Shown: positions 32,710 through 40,986 of the stretch, piece after piece
Layout of the letters: the number at the start of each line of letters is the position of its first letter
Position numbering within the stretch: the stretch's first letter is position 1
DNA from: Latescibacteria bacterium UBA6620
GTDB taxonomy: Bacteria > Latescibacterota > UBA2968
Assembly (NCBI GenBank): GCA_002433075.1
Contig: DJHM01000047.1
Span: 1-64,000 of the forward strand
Direction: 5' to 3'
Length of the DNA: 64,000 nt
The notes under the pieces: generated by a model
Told to the model about the DNA's origin: nothing
Databases searched by the model: none
Seen by the model: only the letters and a program-made list of their open reading frames with translations
Made by a program: the position numbers and the translations under genes

Positions 32710-33717
32710 ATGAGCAAAGGTGTTGCGCTGATCACGGGGATTACGGGACAGGATGGGTCTTATCTGGCGGAGTTTTTGCTGGAAAAGGGCTATCAGGTCG
32801 TGGGGCTGGTACGACGATCCACGCACTACGGGCATCCGAACATCGATCACCTGACAGGGCGCGTCACGCTCGAATACGGCGATCTGATCGATCCGGACTT
32901 CATCGATTCGGTGATGGCGAAGCATCGACCAGACGAGATCTATCACCTGGCCGCGCAGTCCGTACCGGCCGACAGCTGGCAGCAACCGATCGTTACGGCG
33001 GAGATTACGGCAATCGCCCCAGTGAGGATGATGGAGGCTGTCCGACGCCACGTGCCCGATTCGCGATTTTATCAGGCGACGAGTCGGGAGATTTTTGGCG
33101 GGCTCGAGGAACCTGTGCTCGATGAATCGTCGCCGTTACGCGCCAACAATCCGTATGGGGTGGCCAAACTGTATGCGCACCTGATGGTCGACACGTATCG
33201 GCAGTCTTACGGGCTGTTTGCCTGTGGCGGCATCCTGTTCAATCACGAGAGCCCCCGTCGAAGCCTGCACTTCATCACACGCAAGGTGACAATGGCCGTG
33301 GTCTGCATCAAACTGGGAATTCAGAACCCTCCCCTGAACGAGATTGGGGAGCCGCTGGTGTCAGACGGGAAATTGAGACTGGGGGACCTGGATTCGGTCA
33401 GGGATTGGGGCTACGCAAAGGAATACGTCGAAGCGATGTGGATGATGCTCCAGCAGGACGCGCCCCAGAATTATGTGATCGCAACGAATACCTCTCACAG
33501 CATCCGGGAACTGTGTGAAGTAGCCTTTTCCCACGCCGGTCTGAATTGGAACGATCACGTCGTGTCGGACGACGCCTTCCGGAGACCGACCGAGATCGCG
33601 GAGTCGCGAGGGGACTTTTCGAAGGCCCGAACGGAGCTGGGTTGGAAGCCGCGAACGTATTTCGAAGACCTCATCAAGCTGATGGTCGATGCCGATCTCG
33701 AGAACCTGTCGACCTGA
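32710..33717 (+). CDS. gmd: GDP-mannose 4,6-dehydratase
   Basis: A 335-aa short-chain dehydrogenase/epimerase. GITGQDGSYLAEFL is the NAD(P)-binding motif; EYGDLIDPDFI, YHLAAQSVPADSW and QATSREIFGG follow, with the catalytic YGVAKLYAH (Tyr-x3-Lys). FNHESPRRSLHFITRKV and VRDWGYAKEYVEAMW are diagnostic for the GDP-mannose enzyme, which makes GDP-4-keto-6-deoxymannose for fucose, rhamnose or perosamine sugars in surface polysaccharide. The canonical SSSEMFG is ATSREIFG here, keeping the catalytic Glu. GGAGAG precedes ATG 32710. Confidence 0.93.
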   Translation: MSKGVALITGITGQDGSYLAEFLLEKGYQVVGLVRRSTHYGHPNIDHLTGRVTLEYGDLIDPDFIDSVMAKHRPDEIYHLAAQSVPADSWQQPIVTAEITAIAPVRMMEAVRRHVPDSRFYQATSREIFGGLEEPVLDESSPLRANNPYGVAKLYAHLMVDTYRQSYGLFACGGILFNHESPRRSLHFITRKVTMAVVCIKLGIQNPPLNEIGEPLVSDGKLRLGDLDSVRDWGYAKEYVEAMWMMLQQDAPQNYVIATNTSHSIRELCEVAFSHAGLNWNDHVVSDDAFRRPTEIAESRGDFSKARTELGWKPRTYFEDLIKLMVDADLENLST

Positions 33718-33735
33718 CCCGAACTGCCCGGTCCT

Positions 33736-35124
33736 CTATCGCTGAACGAACGCTTCCGAACCATCGTCCCGGGATCTTCCGACAGGTCGGAGCTGTCCAC
33801 CGCCCGTAACGGGCAGATTCCTGCCGTCGTGCTCTGCGGTAGTCACGGTGGTGTACCAGTCCTCGAGTAGGCCCCGAAGTTCATCAATCCGACCGCAGAG
33901 CGACACGTCGTCGACACGGTTTTCCCGCTCGTCAGGGTCGTTCTCGAGATCGTAGAGCTCGTTCGGTCCTTCGCCGTAGCGGTGGACGTACTTCCACTCC
34001 CTTGTCCGCGCCATTCGGGTGGGCCCGTATTCGTCGTAGATCACGACTGCGTCACGGAGCCCGTCCTTCCCCCCTTCGAGATTCGCACGGAACGACTGTC
34101 CCGGAAGATTCAGATTCCCAGGTAAAGGGATCCCTGCGTAATCGAGCAGGGTGGGCATAAAGTCGATGGCGCTGATCATCGCGTTCGTCGTCACGCCTTC
34201 CGGAATCCGTCCAGGATGGCTGGCGACAAAAGGGACGAGGACCGAATTGTCGTACATGTTGAGTGGATAGGTCCCGTTGCCCTTGCCCCAGAACCCGTTA
34301 TGCCCGCAGCTGAATCCATTGTCGCTCGTAAACACGACGAGCGTGTTGTCGCGGATCCCTGTAGCTTCCAGCCTGTCCAGAATCCTTCCCACGTCGAGAT
34401 CCATTGCCGTCACGGCCGCGAAGTAGCCCTTCAGCATTTCCCTGTTTTCGTGTGAACTGTGGGTCAGCCCTCCGGCCCAAGGATGAATCGGCTCCTGAGG
34501 ACACGTTTCGAAGGGGCAGTCGTCATAACTGTCCACGATGTCCTGGGGATGCCCGGTCCAAGGACTGTGAGGGGCGGTATAGTGTACGCTCAGGTAGAAC
34601 GGGTCCTCATCGCTGGCGTGGGTGTCGATGAAGTCGATCGCATCGTCGGTGATGACGTTGGTGACGTATCCAGGGGCGTTGAACAGTTCGCCGTCGCGGA
34701 TCATCGGGGCGTCGTTGTAGGGCCCACCACCCTTTTCGTGAACGAACCAGTGGCTGAAGCCCTGCTGCGGCAGGACACTGTTGCCGAGATGCCACTTTCC
34801 ACTGATGCCGCAGGTCCACCCGTGATCGGCAAGAATCGACGTGTAGCCGGTCTGGCCTTCCAGATACGTTGCGGCGTCGTCCCCGTAGTTGCCCTCGCGG
34901 ATCCAGTCGTGGACACCGTGACGTGACGGCACGGTTCCGGCGAGGAAAGAGGCACGGCTGGGCGAACAGACGGGGGAGGCGCAGAAGAACCTCTCGAAGC
35001 GCATTCCGGTGGTTGCGAGCCGATCGATGTTGGGCGTCCGGATTTCGTGATTGCCGCAGCAGCCGGTCGCCCAGGGGCCCTGGTCGTCGGTGAGGATGAA
35101 GATGATGTTGGGGGAGGAAGCCAT
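33736..35124 (-). CDS. Sulfatase (type I, formylglycine-dependent)
   Basis: A 462-aa arylsulfatase-family enzyme. D13/D14 in LTDDQG bind calcium; C53 in PVCSPSRASFLAGT is the residue modified to formylglycine; GKWHLG and TSDNGFSCG give the remaining active-site positions. No signal peptide is evident, so it may act in the cytosol on imported sulfated sugars. Its ATG directly abuts the stop of the PhyH gene upstream with no gap. No maturase is encoded in this window. Confidence 0.92.
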   Translation of the reverse strand: MASSPNIIFILTDDQGPWATGCCGNHEIRTPNIDRLATTGMRFERFFCASPVCSPSRASFLAGTVPSRHGVHDWIREGNYGDDAATYLEGQTGYTSILADHGWTCGISGKWHLGNSVLPQQGFSHWFVHEKGGGPYNDAPMIRDGELFNAPGYVTNVITDDAIDFIDTHASDEDPFYLSVHYTAPHSPWTGHPQDIVDSYDDCPFETCPQEPIHPWAGGLTHSSHENREMLKGYFAAVTAMDLDVGRILDRLEATGIRDNTLVVFTSDNGFSCGHNGFWGKGNGTYPLNMYDNSVLVPFVASHPGRIPEGVTTNAMISAIDFMPTLLDYAGIPLPGNLNLPGQSFRANLEGGKDGLRDAVVIYDEYGPTRMARTREWKYVHRYGEGPNELYDLENDPDERENRVDDVSLCGRIDELRGLLEDWYTTVTTAEHDGRNLPVTGGGQLRPVGRSRDDGSEAFVQR

Positions 35125-35910
35125 TTACGCTAGGACCGGGGGGCGCTTGGGCGGGATCGGTTGGATGATTTTTCGACGTTCCGGAGTCAATCGCTCGAGC
35201 AGGGCATCGGAGGGCTCAAAGCCGAAGCGGTCGTGGCCCCAGTGTGGGCCGTAGCGATAGAGTAACGACAGGCGATGCCCCGGGGACGTTCGTTTCGCGG
35301 AACCGTGTGCGAGACAATCGACGAACAGGATCGCGTCCCCACAATTCAAAGGGACCTTGATCGCGTCCTCGACGGCTTCCATCGACACGTCTTCTCTGGT
35401 GAACGCGGGGTGTAGCACGTTCGATTTGTGGCTGCCCGGCACCACCATCGTCGGTCCGTCTTCGGGCCCGATGTTATTCAGGGCAAGCAGGATGTTGACC
35501 TGACCGCAACGAAACTGCCCGTCGTGATATCGGAACTGGGTGCGGATCCGGCGCTTGTGGCCTCCTGAATGGAGAGTCAGGCCGCCGCTCGGGCCCCGTT
35601 TATTCCACCAGTTCTGGTCGATGAAAAGTCCGTCGTCTCTCCCGACATACCGGTTGATGTGGTCGATCCACGAGGGGTGATCGATCAACCGTTCGAACGG
35701 CTCACCGGCTTCGATGATCTGGGACAGCCCTACCTGATCGGGCGGGTTCCCGCGACAATGCACGTGGCCGGACCACGTGTCTGCCTCGAGCGGAAGAAGG
35801 GCCTCCGCTGCCTCGTTGATTTCGGCTACGTGATCCTGCGTGACGGCATTTCTGAGGACGATGTAGCCCTGCAGGTCGAATAGATAGTCTTCCATTTCGG
35901 TCGGCTTCAT
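35125..35910 (-). CDS. Phytanoyl-CoA dioxygenase family protein (HSG variant)
   Basis: A 261-aa protein. ATG 35910 is preferred because MKPTEMEDYLFDL aligns with the starts of the paralogs at 38238 and 39081; an ATG at 35940 is in frame. H114-S-G116 stands where HxD is expected; MVVPGSHKSN and LAHGSAKRTSPGHRL carry the second histidine and 2OG arginine region. It is translated together with the sulfatase that follows without a gap. The substrate is unknown. Confidence 0.85.
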   Translation of the reverse strand: MKPTEMEDYLFDLQGYIVLRNAVTQDHVAEINEAAEALLPLEADTWSGHVHCRGNPPDQVGLSQIIEAGEPFERLIDHPSWIDHINRYVGRDDGLFIDQNWWNKRGPSGGLTLHSGGHKRRIRTQFRYHDGQFRCGQVNILLALNNIGPEDGPTMVVPGSHKSNVLHPAFTREDVSMEAVEDAIKVPLNCGDAILFVDCLAHGSAKRTSPGHRLSLLYRYGPHWGHDRFGFEPSDALLERLTPERRKIIQPIPPKRPPVLA

Positions 35911-36145
35911 TGCTCCGATCGTGCGGTTCACGGTCGTCATTCATTAATATGGGATCGGTGGTTTCGGTCTCAAAGCGATTGATTCAGTATTCCGATTCCA
36001 GTATGCTTCTGCCCATCTTCCTTCGTGCTGCAACAAGTTCGGTCGAAGAGCCGTTTCCTGAACGTAGGATCGAGGGGGGTACGGTCATGGACCGGGCGAC
36101 GCGCTTCATCGCGCTCACGAGACTAGGTGGAGTTACTGAGTAGAA

Positions 36146-36952
36146 ATGGTGACGGTAGCTGACAGGGACGTGCGCTCTTTCCGCGAACTGGGATATCACG
36201 TGGCGCGCGGGGTGTTCGACGATGGAGAGATCGAGCGGTTGCGCGACGGCTATGACTACATTCTCGAGTTGGCCGCAAGAGCGGATCTTCCGGAGAACGT
36301 TCTTCGTGGCAAGGGAGGCGAGGTCCATATCCACCTCCAGACGCCAGAGCCGTTGGTCGGACCCGATGCCTTGCCCTACTTGCGGAAAGTTCAGTGGCCC
36401 GCGTTGCTGCATCCTGCGTTCGAGGAGATTCGAAACAGCCCGAAGTTCCCCTGCCTGCTCGAGCCGTTGATCGGGAAGTCGCTCAAGCAGTTCATCAACC
36501 AGATCAATTTCAAGATGCCAGGTGGCGAGATCGCGTTTCCGTGGCATCAGGATATCCGTCCAACGCCTGCGTTTCGCGATCAGGTGAACAACTACGTGCA
36601 GACGATCATCGTCGTCGACGAAGCGACCGTGGGGAATGGGTGTCTCCACATCGTGCCGGAGAGTCACAAGCTGGGCAACTTGAAAGTGAAACGATACGCC
36701 GCAGGCCAGATCGAAGACCACGTAGATGTGTCCAGCGCGGTGCCGATGGAGGGGGCACCTGGCGATGTGGTAATGTTCACATCGTATTCCGTACACGGAT
36801 CGAAACCGAATACGACAGACAGGCCGCGACGGTCCTACATCAATGGGTTCGTGCGAGCGGAGACCTGTGATGTCGGGAAGTGGGCGTTTCTGGGTGGGGA
36901 GCCTGTACCCATAACGAGCGATCACAGCTATTGCGAGATCAGGAAAAACTGA
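36146..36952 (+). CDS. Phytanoyl-CoA dioxygenase family protein (canonical HxD)
   Basis: A 268-aa Fe(II)/2-oxoglutarate dioxygenase. H134-Q-D136 in FPWHQDIRP is the canonical metal pair; the second histidine is in SYSVHGSKPNTTDRPRRS with the 2OG-binding arginine. GCLHIVPESHKLG is the typical lid segment. Unlike the four other PhyH proteins here it keeps all three metal ligands, so hydroxylase activity is expected. A CACCAAGA-type repeat begins exactly at its stop codon. Confidence 0.9.
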   Translation: MVTVADRDVRSFRELGYHVARGVFDDGEIERLRDGYDYILELAARADLPENVLRGKGGEVHIHLQTPEPLVGPDALPYLRKVQWPALLHPAFEEIRNSPKFPCLLEPLIGKSLKQFINQINFKMPGGEIAFPWHQDIRPTPAFRDQVNNYVQTIIVVDEATVGNGCLHIVPESHKLGNLKVKRYAAGQIEDHVDVSSAVPMEGAPGDVVMFTSYSVHGSKPNTTDRPRRSYINGFVRAETCDVGKWAFLGGEPVPITSDHSYCEIRKN

Positions 36953-36982
36953 ACCACCAAGACTCTAAGACACCAAGAAAAC
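36951..36982 (+). repeat. CACCAAGA-type short repeat
   Basis: ACCACCAAGACT-CTAAGACACC-AAGAAAAC is a run of related decamer-like units starting at the stop codon of the preceding gene. It resembles the decamer ends of the element at 37703-38216 in style but not sequence. No second copy was seen in the window. Confidence 0.4.
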
Positions 36983-37033
36983 CGCAGAAGGCGGGGCAGA
37001 AGTCTCATAGCAGCATCGGAGGGAGAGATACGA

Positions 37034-37726
37034 GTGAAGATCGAGGCGGTTCTGTTCGATGGGTACGGGACGTTGTTCGCGGGGGGGATGGAATGTCTCT
37101 ACGAGGTCTGTGGGGACATCGCGAACGATCAGGGACTCGATCAGGACGGAAGGGCGCTGCTGGAGATCTGGGACGGCTACTTTTTCCCGATGGTTCGTGA
37201 GGGGAAGGTTTTCTCGAATTTCCGGGAGATCAACAACGTCAGCCTGGGCAAAGTCTTCGAGCAACTGCAGATCGACAGTCCGACCGAGGGGTACATCGAT
37301 CGGTTCTTCGATGCGCTCGGTCGAGTTTCTCTGTATGGGGATGTGAAACCCACATTGGGGCGCCTCGAGGTTCCACACGGTGTCGTTTCGAACGCAGATA
37401 CCGATCATCTTCAGGCGGCGCTCTCCAGCAATTGCCTCTCCTTCGAGCTCGTCGTGAGCTCGGAATCTGCAGAATGCTACAAGCCCAACCCGAGCATCTT
37501 CGACCCTGCCCTGGATGCCCTGGGTCTGCCCCCCGAATGCGTTCTCTACGTCGGAGATTCACAGGAGGATGATATCGTAGGGGCGAAGCGCGTAGGCCTT
37601 CCGGTCGCCTGGCTCAATCGTGACGGCGCGGAGAAGAAGGATGGGGTTCCTGATCCCGACTTCGTCATCGAGTCACTCGCTGAACTCAAAGCGATTATAG
37701 GCGGAACCACAGATAGACACAGATGA
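37034..37726 (+). CDS. HAD hydrolase of the L-2-haloacid dehalogenase type
   Basis: A 230-aa protein from GTG 37034. Motif I is LFDGYGTLF: the second aspartate of phosphatase-type HADs is replaced by tyrosine, as in L-2-haloacid dehalogenases. VVSNAD gives motif II, YKPNPSIF the lysine of motif III and VGDSQEDDIVGAKR motif IV. The cap is helical (C1 type). The last eight residues (GGTTDRHR) and the stop are supplied by the repeat at 37703-37734, so the original C-terminus was replaced when the element landed. Dehalogenase activity is possible but not proven by this motif. Confidence 0.82.
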   Translation: MKIEAVLFDGYGTLFAGGMECLYEVCGDIANDQGLDQDGRALLEIWDGYFFPMVREGKVFSNFREINNVSLGKVFEQLQIDSPTEGYIDRFFDALGRVSLYGDVKPTLGRLEVPHGVVSNADTDHLQAALSSNCLSFELVVSSESAECYKPNPSIFDPALDALGLPPECVLYVGDSQEDDIVGAKRVGLPVAWLNRDGAEKKDGVPDPDFVIESLAELKAIIGGTTDRHR

Positions 37727-37734
37727 ACACGGAT
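37703..37734 (+). repeat. Left decamer-array end of the mobile unit
   Basis: Three 10-12-bp units (GGAACCACAGAT, AGACACAGAT, GAACACGGAT). The reading frame of the HAD gene runs into it and stops at the TGA in CAGATGAAC. Confidence 0.75.
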
Positions 37735-37736
37735 TC

Positions 37737-38120
37737 GTGAAGCTTTGTGGGTGGAAAGTACCGGCTTGCCGGGAAAGGGACAGCCTTGGTGGGTGTGCGA
37801 TCAAGGTGAGTAATGGGCTGGGAATCGGGTCCCTCGAGAAAGTCTATGAGAACGCTCTTGTTCACGAACTCAGGAAGTCAGGACTTACCGTTGAGCAGCA
37901 GAAGTCTATGGCAGTAGCATATGATAACGTTGTTGTGGGAGATTATCTGGCCGACATTGTTGTAAACTCCGCAGTCGTGATAGAACTCAAAGTCGCACCC
38001 GAGATCTCAAACATTCACGAGGCCCAGTTGATGAATTACCTGCGAGCTTCGGGCCTCAAGGTGGGGCTTATACTCAACTTTGGCCAGCCAAGGCTGGGGA
38101 TCCGGCGTCGCGTGATGTAG
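37737..38120 (+). CDS. GxxExxY family protein (PD-(D/E)xK-like)
   Basis: A 127-aa protein. GLGIGSLEKVYENALVHELRKSGL is the name-giving GxxExxY region; VGDYLADIVV and VVIELKV supply the PD-(D/E)xK-type acidic and ELK residues; IHEAQLMNYLRASGLKVGLILNFGQPRLGIRR is the family C-terminus. The first 20 residues (from GTG 37737) do not resemble the family and no ribosome site is seen, so the 5' end may be damaged. Function is unknown; nuclease-like. Confidence 0.75.
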   Translation: MKLCGWKVPACRERDSLGGCAIKVSNGLGIGSLEKVYENALVHELRKSGLTVEQQKSMAVAYDNVVVGDYLADIVVNSAVVIELKVAPEISNIHEAQLMNYLRASGLKVGLILNFGQPRLGIRRRVM

Positions 38121-38183
38121 GCGCTCCACCAATCCTGAGACGATGAATCTGGAGGTTGGGGTCACCCCTACTCCGTTTGCAGG

Positions 38184-38216
38184 ACTCCGTGTCTATCCGT
38201 GTTCATCTGTGGTTCC
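38184..38216 (-). repeat. Right decamer-array end of the mobile unit
   Basis: Reverse-complement copy of the left-end units, ending with GGTTCC at 38211-38216, 21 bp before the next gene. Confidence 0.75.
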
Positions 38217-38237
38217 AGGTTTTTCGTGAGGTGAATT

Positions 38238-39071
38238 GTGCCAACTGAAATGGAAGAGTATCTGTTCGACCTTCGGGGCTACCTGTTGCTCGAGGGAGCC
38301 GTCGATAAAGATCACCTGGCCGAGTTGAACGCCATCGTCGATACCTACACGGATATGGAACTGGGTGAGTGGCGAGGTTGGGTAAGGCGGTCTCCGACGG
38401 TGAAGACGGCTAAGCATCTCCATCAGGTGTTCGAAATGGGGGAGGCGTTCGAACGACTCATCGACAATCCGGCCTGGATCGATCATATGAACCGATTCGT
38501 CGGAGGCGACGACGGTCTGTTCATCGACGAGTCGTTCGTAGATGCGCGAGAGAAGGGGGCGGCCACCCGGCTTCACTCGGGTGCTCACAAACGGCGAATT
38601 CGAACTCAATACCGCTACCACAACGATCAATTTCGCTGTGGTCAGATTAACATTCTGCTGGCGTTGACGGATGTGGGGCCGGGGGACGGGGGGACGATGA
38701 TTCTTCCGAACAGTCACAAGTCCAACCTGATCCATCCGGCGTTCGAGGGTGAAGAGGGCAACAAGTCTCTGGAAGATGTAGAGGGCGCTGTCGAAGTCCA
38801 CTACAAGGCGGGGGACGCTCTCTTCTTCGTCGACTGTTGCGCGCACGGATCCGCCGAGCGAGTGACGGACGGTGAGCGACGGATCGTGATCATTCGCTAC
38901 GGCCCGCACTGGGGATGGGATCGGTACGGGTATCAGCCCTCGCCCGAACTGATCGCAAGACTGACACCCGAGCGACGGAAGATCGTTCAACCGCTGCCGC
39001 CCAAGATGCCACCGGAACAGCCTTCGATCTATGGCGTAGCTGAGACCTTCGACTACGATCGACAGAACTGA
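38238..39071 (+). CDS. Phytanoyl-CoA dioxygenase family protein (HSG variant)
   Basis: A 277-aa protein from GTG 38238 with GAGGTG upstream. It begins MPTEMEEYLFDLRGY, identical to the next gene. H113-S-G115 replaces HxD; TMILPNSHKSN and CCAHGSAERVTDGERRI complete the core. The following gene starts 10 nt after its stop and is a tandem paralog. The substrate is unknown. Confidence 0.86.
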   Translation: MPTEMEEYLFDLRGYLLLEGAVDKDHLAELNAIVDTYTDMELGEWRGWVRRSPTVKTAKHLHQVFEMGEAFERLIDNPAWIDHMNRFVGGDDGLFIDESFVDAREKGAATRLHSGAHKRRIRTQYRYHNDQFRCGQINILLALTDVGPGDGGTMILPNSHKSNLIHPAFEGEEGNKSLEDVEGAVEVHYKAGDALFFVDCCAHGSAERVTDGERRIVIIRYGPHWGWDRYGYQPSPELIARLTPERRKIVQPLPPKMPPEQPSIYGVAETFDYDRQN

Positions 39072-39080
39072 GCGCTGACG

Positions 39081-39902
39081 ATGCCGACGGAAATGGAAGA
39101 GTATCTGTTCGACCTGCGCGGCTACATCATCCTGGAAAGGGCTGTGTGCGAGGATGACGTTCGCGAGATGAATAAGGCCGTGGATGCCATTCTTCCGATG
39201 GGCCCAGGTGAATGGCGGGGCCCTCTACACACACTGGGTGCTGAGGGGGACGGTTCCTCAGACAATCTGGTCATCGAAAACATTTTCGAGGCGGGCGAGG
39301 TCTTCGAGAGAATGATCGACCATCCGTCGTGGATCGACCATACGAGAAGATTCGTGGGGAGCACGGATCAGATGTTCATCGACGAGGCGTTCGTGAACGT
39401 TCGGCAATTGAAAGCGGGGCTTTCTCTTCATTCCGGCGCGCACAAGAGGCGCATTCGGACCCAGTATCGCTATCACGATGGGGAGTTCAGATGTGGTCAG
39501 ATCAACATTCTGCTCGCGCTGACGGACATCGGATCGGGAGACGGGCCGACGATGCTGATTCCGGGTTCGCACAAGTCCAACGTGATTCACCCGGCGTTCG
39601 CCGATCGGCCGGAATCTTTGGAGTCGGTGGAAGGGGCAATCGAGATCTACCTGAGAGCCGGAGACGCCGCACTGTTTGTCGACTGTACCGCACACGGGGC
39701 GGGGATTCGAACGAACGAAGGGGAACGGCGAATTTTGCTCTATCGGTATGGACCTGGCTGGGCGAACAATCGATACGGGTACGGACCTTCGGAGGCCCTG
39801 ATTGAACGCCTCACGCCCGAGCGGCGGAAAATCATCCAACCCAAGCCGCCGTTGCTGCCACCCGGCGTGAAGATAGACGGGGTGGCATCGCTAGAATCGT
39901 AA
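39081..39902 (+). CDS. Phytanoyl-CoA dioxygenase family protein (HSG variant), tandem paralog
   Basis: A 273-aa protein, closely related to the preceding gene along its length (same MPTEMEEYLFDLRGY start, KRRIRTQYRYH core). H117-S-G119 replaces HxD; TMLIPGSHKSN and CTAHGAGIRTNEGERRI follow, the latter with HGA rather than HGS. The pair probably arose by tandem duplication and diverged. It converges on the D-2-hydroxyacid dehydrogenase gene. Confidence 0.86.
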   Translation: MPTEMEEYLFDLRGYIILERAVCEDDVREMNKAVDAILPMGPGEWRGPLHTLGAEGDGSSDNLVIENIFEAGEVFERMIDHPSWIDHTRRFVGSTDQMFIDEAFVNVRQLKAGLSLHSGAHKRRIRTQYRYHDGEFRCGQINILLALTDIGSGDGPTMLIPGSHKSNVIHPAFADRPESLESVEGAIEIYLRAGDAALFVDCTAHGAGIRTNEGERRILLYRYGPGWANNRYGYGPSEALIERLTPERRKIIQPKPPLLPPGVKIDGVASLES

Positions 39903-39904
39903 CG

Positions 39905-40906
39905 CTAGACGACGTAGCCTCTCTCTTTATCCACGACGTTGACCAGGTCTTCACCCGCCAGATATCGCTTCATATTCTCGACGAGCAATTCCATACGACG
40001 AGCTTCCTGATAGGGGAAAGCCGAACGTCCGGCCACGTGAGGTGTAAGGATGACGTTGTCCATCTGCCAAAGCGGATGGTCGTCGGGCAACGGTTCCTGT
40101 TCGAAGACATCGAGCCCCGCACCCCCGAGTTTCCCGGCCTGAAGGGTAGAGGTGAGCGCGCCGAGGGAGATGACTTTGCCACGTCCCACGTTTAGGATGA
40201 TTGCGGTGTCTTTCATGGCATCGATGGCGGCCGCGTCGATGAGGTGCTCCGTCTCTGACGTGTGAGGGACGCAGATGGCGATGAAATCGGACTCGGCCAG
40301 CATCGCGTGGAGTTCTTCGGGAGGGTAAATTTTCTCGATATAGTCTGGTTTGCCTTTCGGTGCGGGATCGACTCCTACCACGCGCATTCCGGACGTGTGG
40401 CCCCGTTCAGCGACGGCGAGACCGATGCCCCCCAGGCCGACGACGCCGAGGGTGCTGTGGCCAAGGTGGATAAAGGGCGTTGCCGTCTTTTCCCATCTGC
40501 GAAGCCGTGCGAAGACGTGAAGGCCCCGTGCAAAACACAGGATCATTCCATATAGATGGTCCGAAATGACGTCGCTGTAGATCCCGCGCGTGTTGGTGAT
40601 GTTAAGGTCGCTTGCCCGCAGCTCGGGAAACCAGAAGCCGTCCATGCCCGCCACGCTGGATTGAAACCACCTCAAGGCCCTGGCTTCAGCTAACGCCTCA
40701 GGAGTAATGATGCGGCTGTAGTATACGTCGGCGTTCGGGATCGTGGAGACGACCTCCTCTTCATCTTCTGCGAGGCGAACGTCGACTCCGAGTTCGCGGA
40801 GCTGGTTCACCGTATCGTGACGCAACCCGGGTACGCGCGGGTCCTGCTCCGTCATCTGACCGGTCATTTCCGTGCTCGGCCATAGAATCACGATTTTCGC
40901 TGACAT
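39905..40906 (-). CDS. D-2-hydroxyacid dehydrogenase
   Basis: A 333-aa NAD(P)-dependent dehydrogenase. VGLGGIGLAVAERGHTSGMRVVGVD is split here as the Rossmann motif GLGGIG with the acidic residue after VVGV; catalytic Arg is in LNVGRGKV, Glu in DVFEQEPLP and His in LTPHVAGRS. ATG 40906 with GGAGA upstream is preferred over 40933. The group reduces 2-keto acids such as glyoxylate or hydroxypyruvate; the specific substrate is unclear. Confidence 0.9.
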   Translation of the reverse strand: MSAKIVILWPSTEMTGQMTEQDPRVPGLRHDTVNQLRELGVDVRLAEDEEEVVSTIPNADVYYSRIITPEALAEARALRWFQSSVAGMDGFWFPELRASDLNITNTRGIYSDVISDHLYGMILCFARGLHVFARLRRWEKTATPFIHLGHSTLGVVGLGGIGLAVAERGHTSGMRVVGVDPAPKGKPDYIEKIYPPEELHAMLAESDFIAICVPHTSETEHLIDAAAIDAMKDTAIILNVGRGKVISLGALTSTLQAGKLGGAGLDVFEQEPLPDDHPLWQMDNVILTPHVAGRSAFPYQEARRMELLVENMKRYLAGEDLVNVVDKERGYVV

Positions 40907-40930
40907 CACTGGGTCTCCAAGTCTGGTAAA

Positions 40931-40971
40931 CACAGAGCAGCCTGCGAGTCGAACTCGCAGGCTGCTCTGTG
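40931..40971 (-). terminator. Long perfect hairpin after the peroxiredoxin gene
   Basis: A 19-bp perfect stem (40931-40949 with 40953-40971) lies between the end of the peroxiredoxin gene and the start of the dehydrogenase gene on the minus strand. It is followed by only three T residues, but its stability supports termination. Confidence 0.75.
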
Positions 40972-40986
40972 TAACGGGATACCGAG

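Larger units (their letters stand above)
37703..38216. mobile_element. Small mobile unit: GxxExxY gene between decamer inverted repeats
   Basis: The left end reads GGAACCACAGAT-AGACACAGAT-GAACACGGAT; the right end, on the other strand, reads GGAACCACAGAT-GAACACGGAT-AGACACGGAG. The same 10-bp units occur at both ends in inverted orientation but different order. One GxxExxY gene lies between. Genes of this family are often found inside such repeats in unrelated genomes. The unit sits between an HAD gene, whose end it rewrote, and a PhyH gene. No transposase is present, so it would be non-autonomous. Confidence 0.6.
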
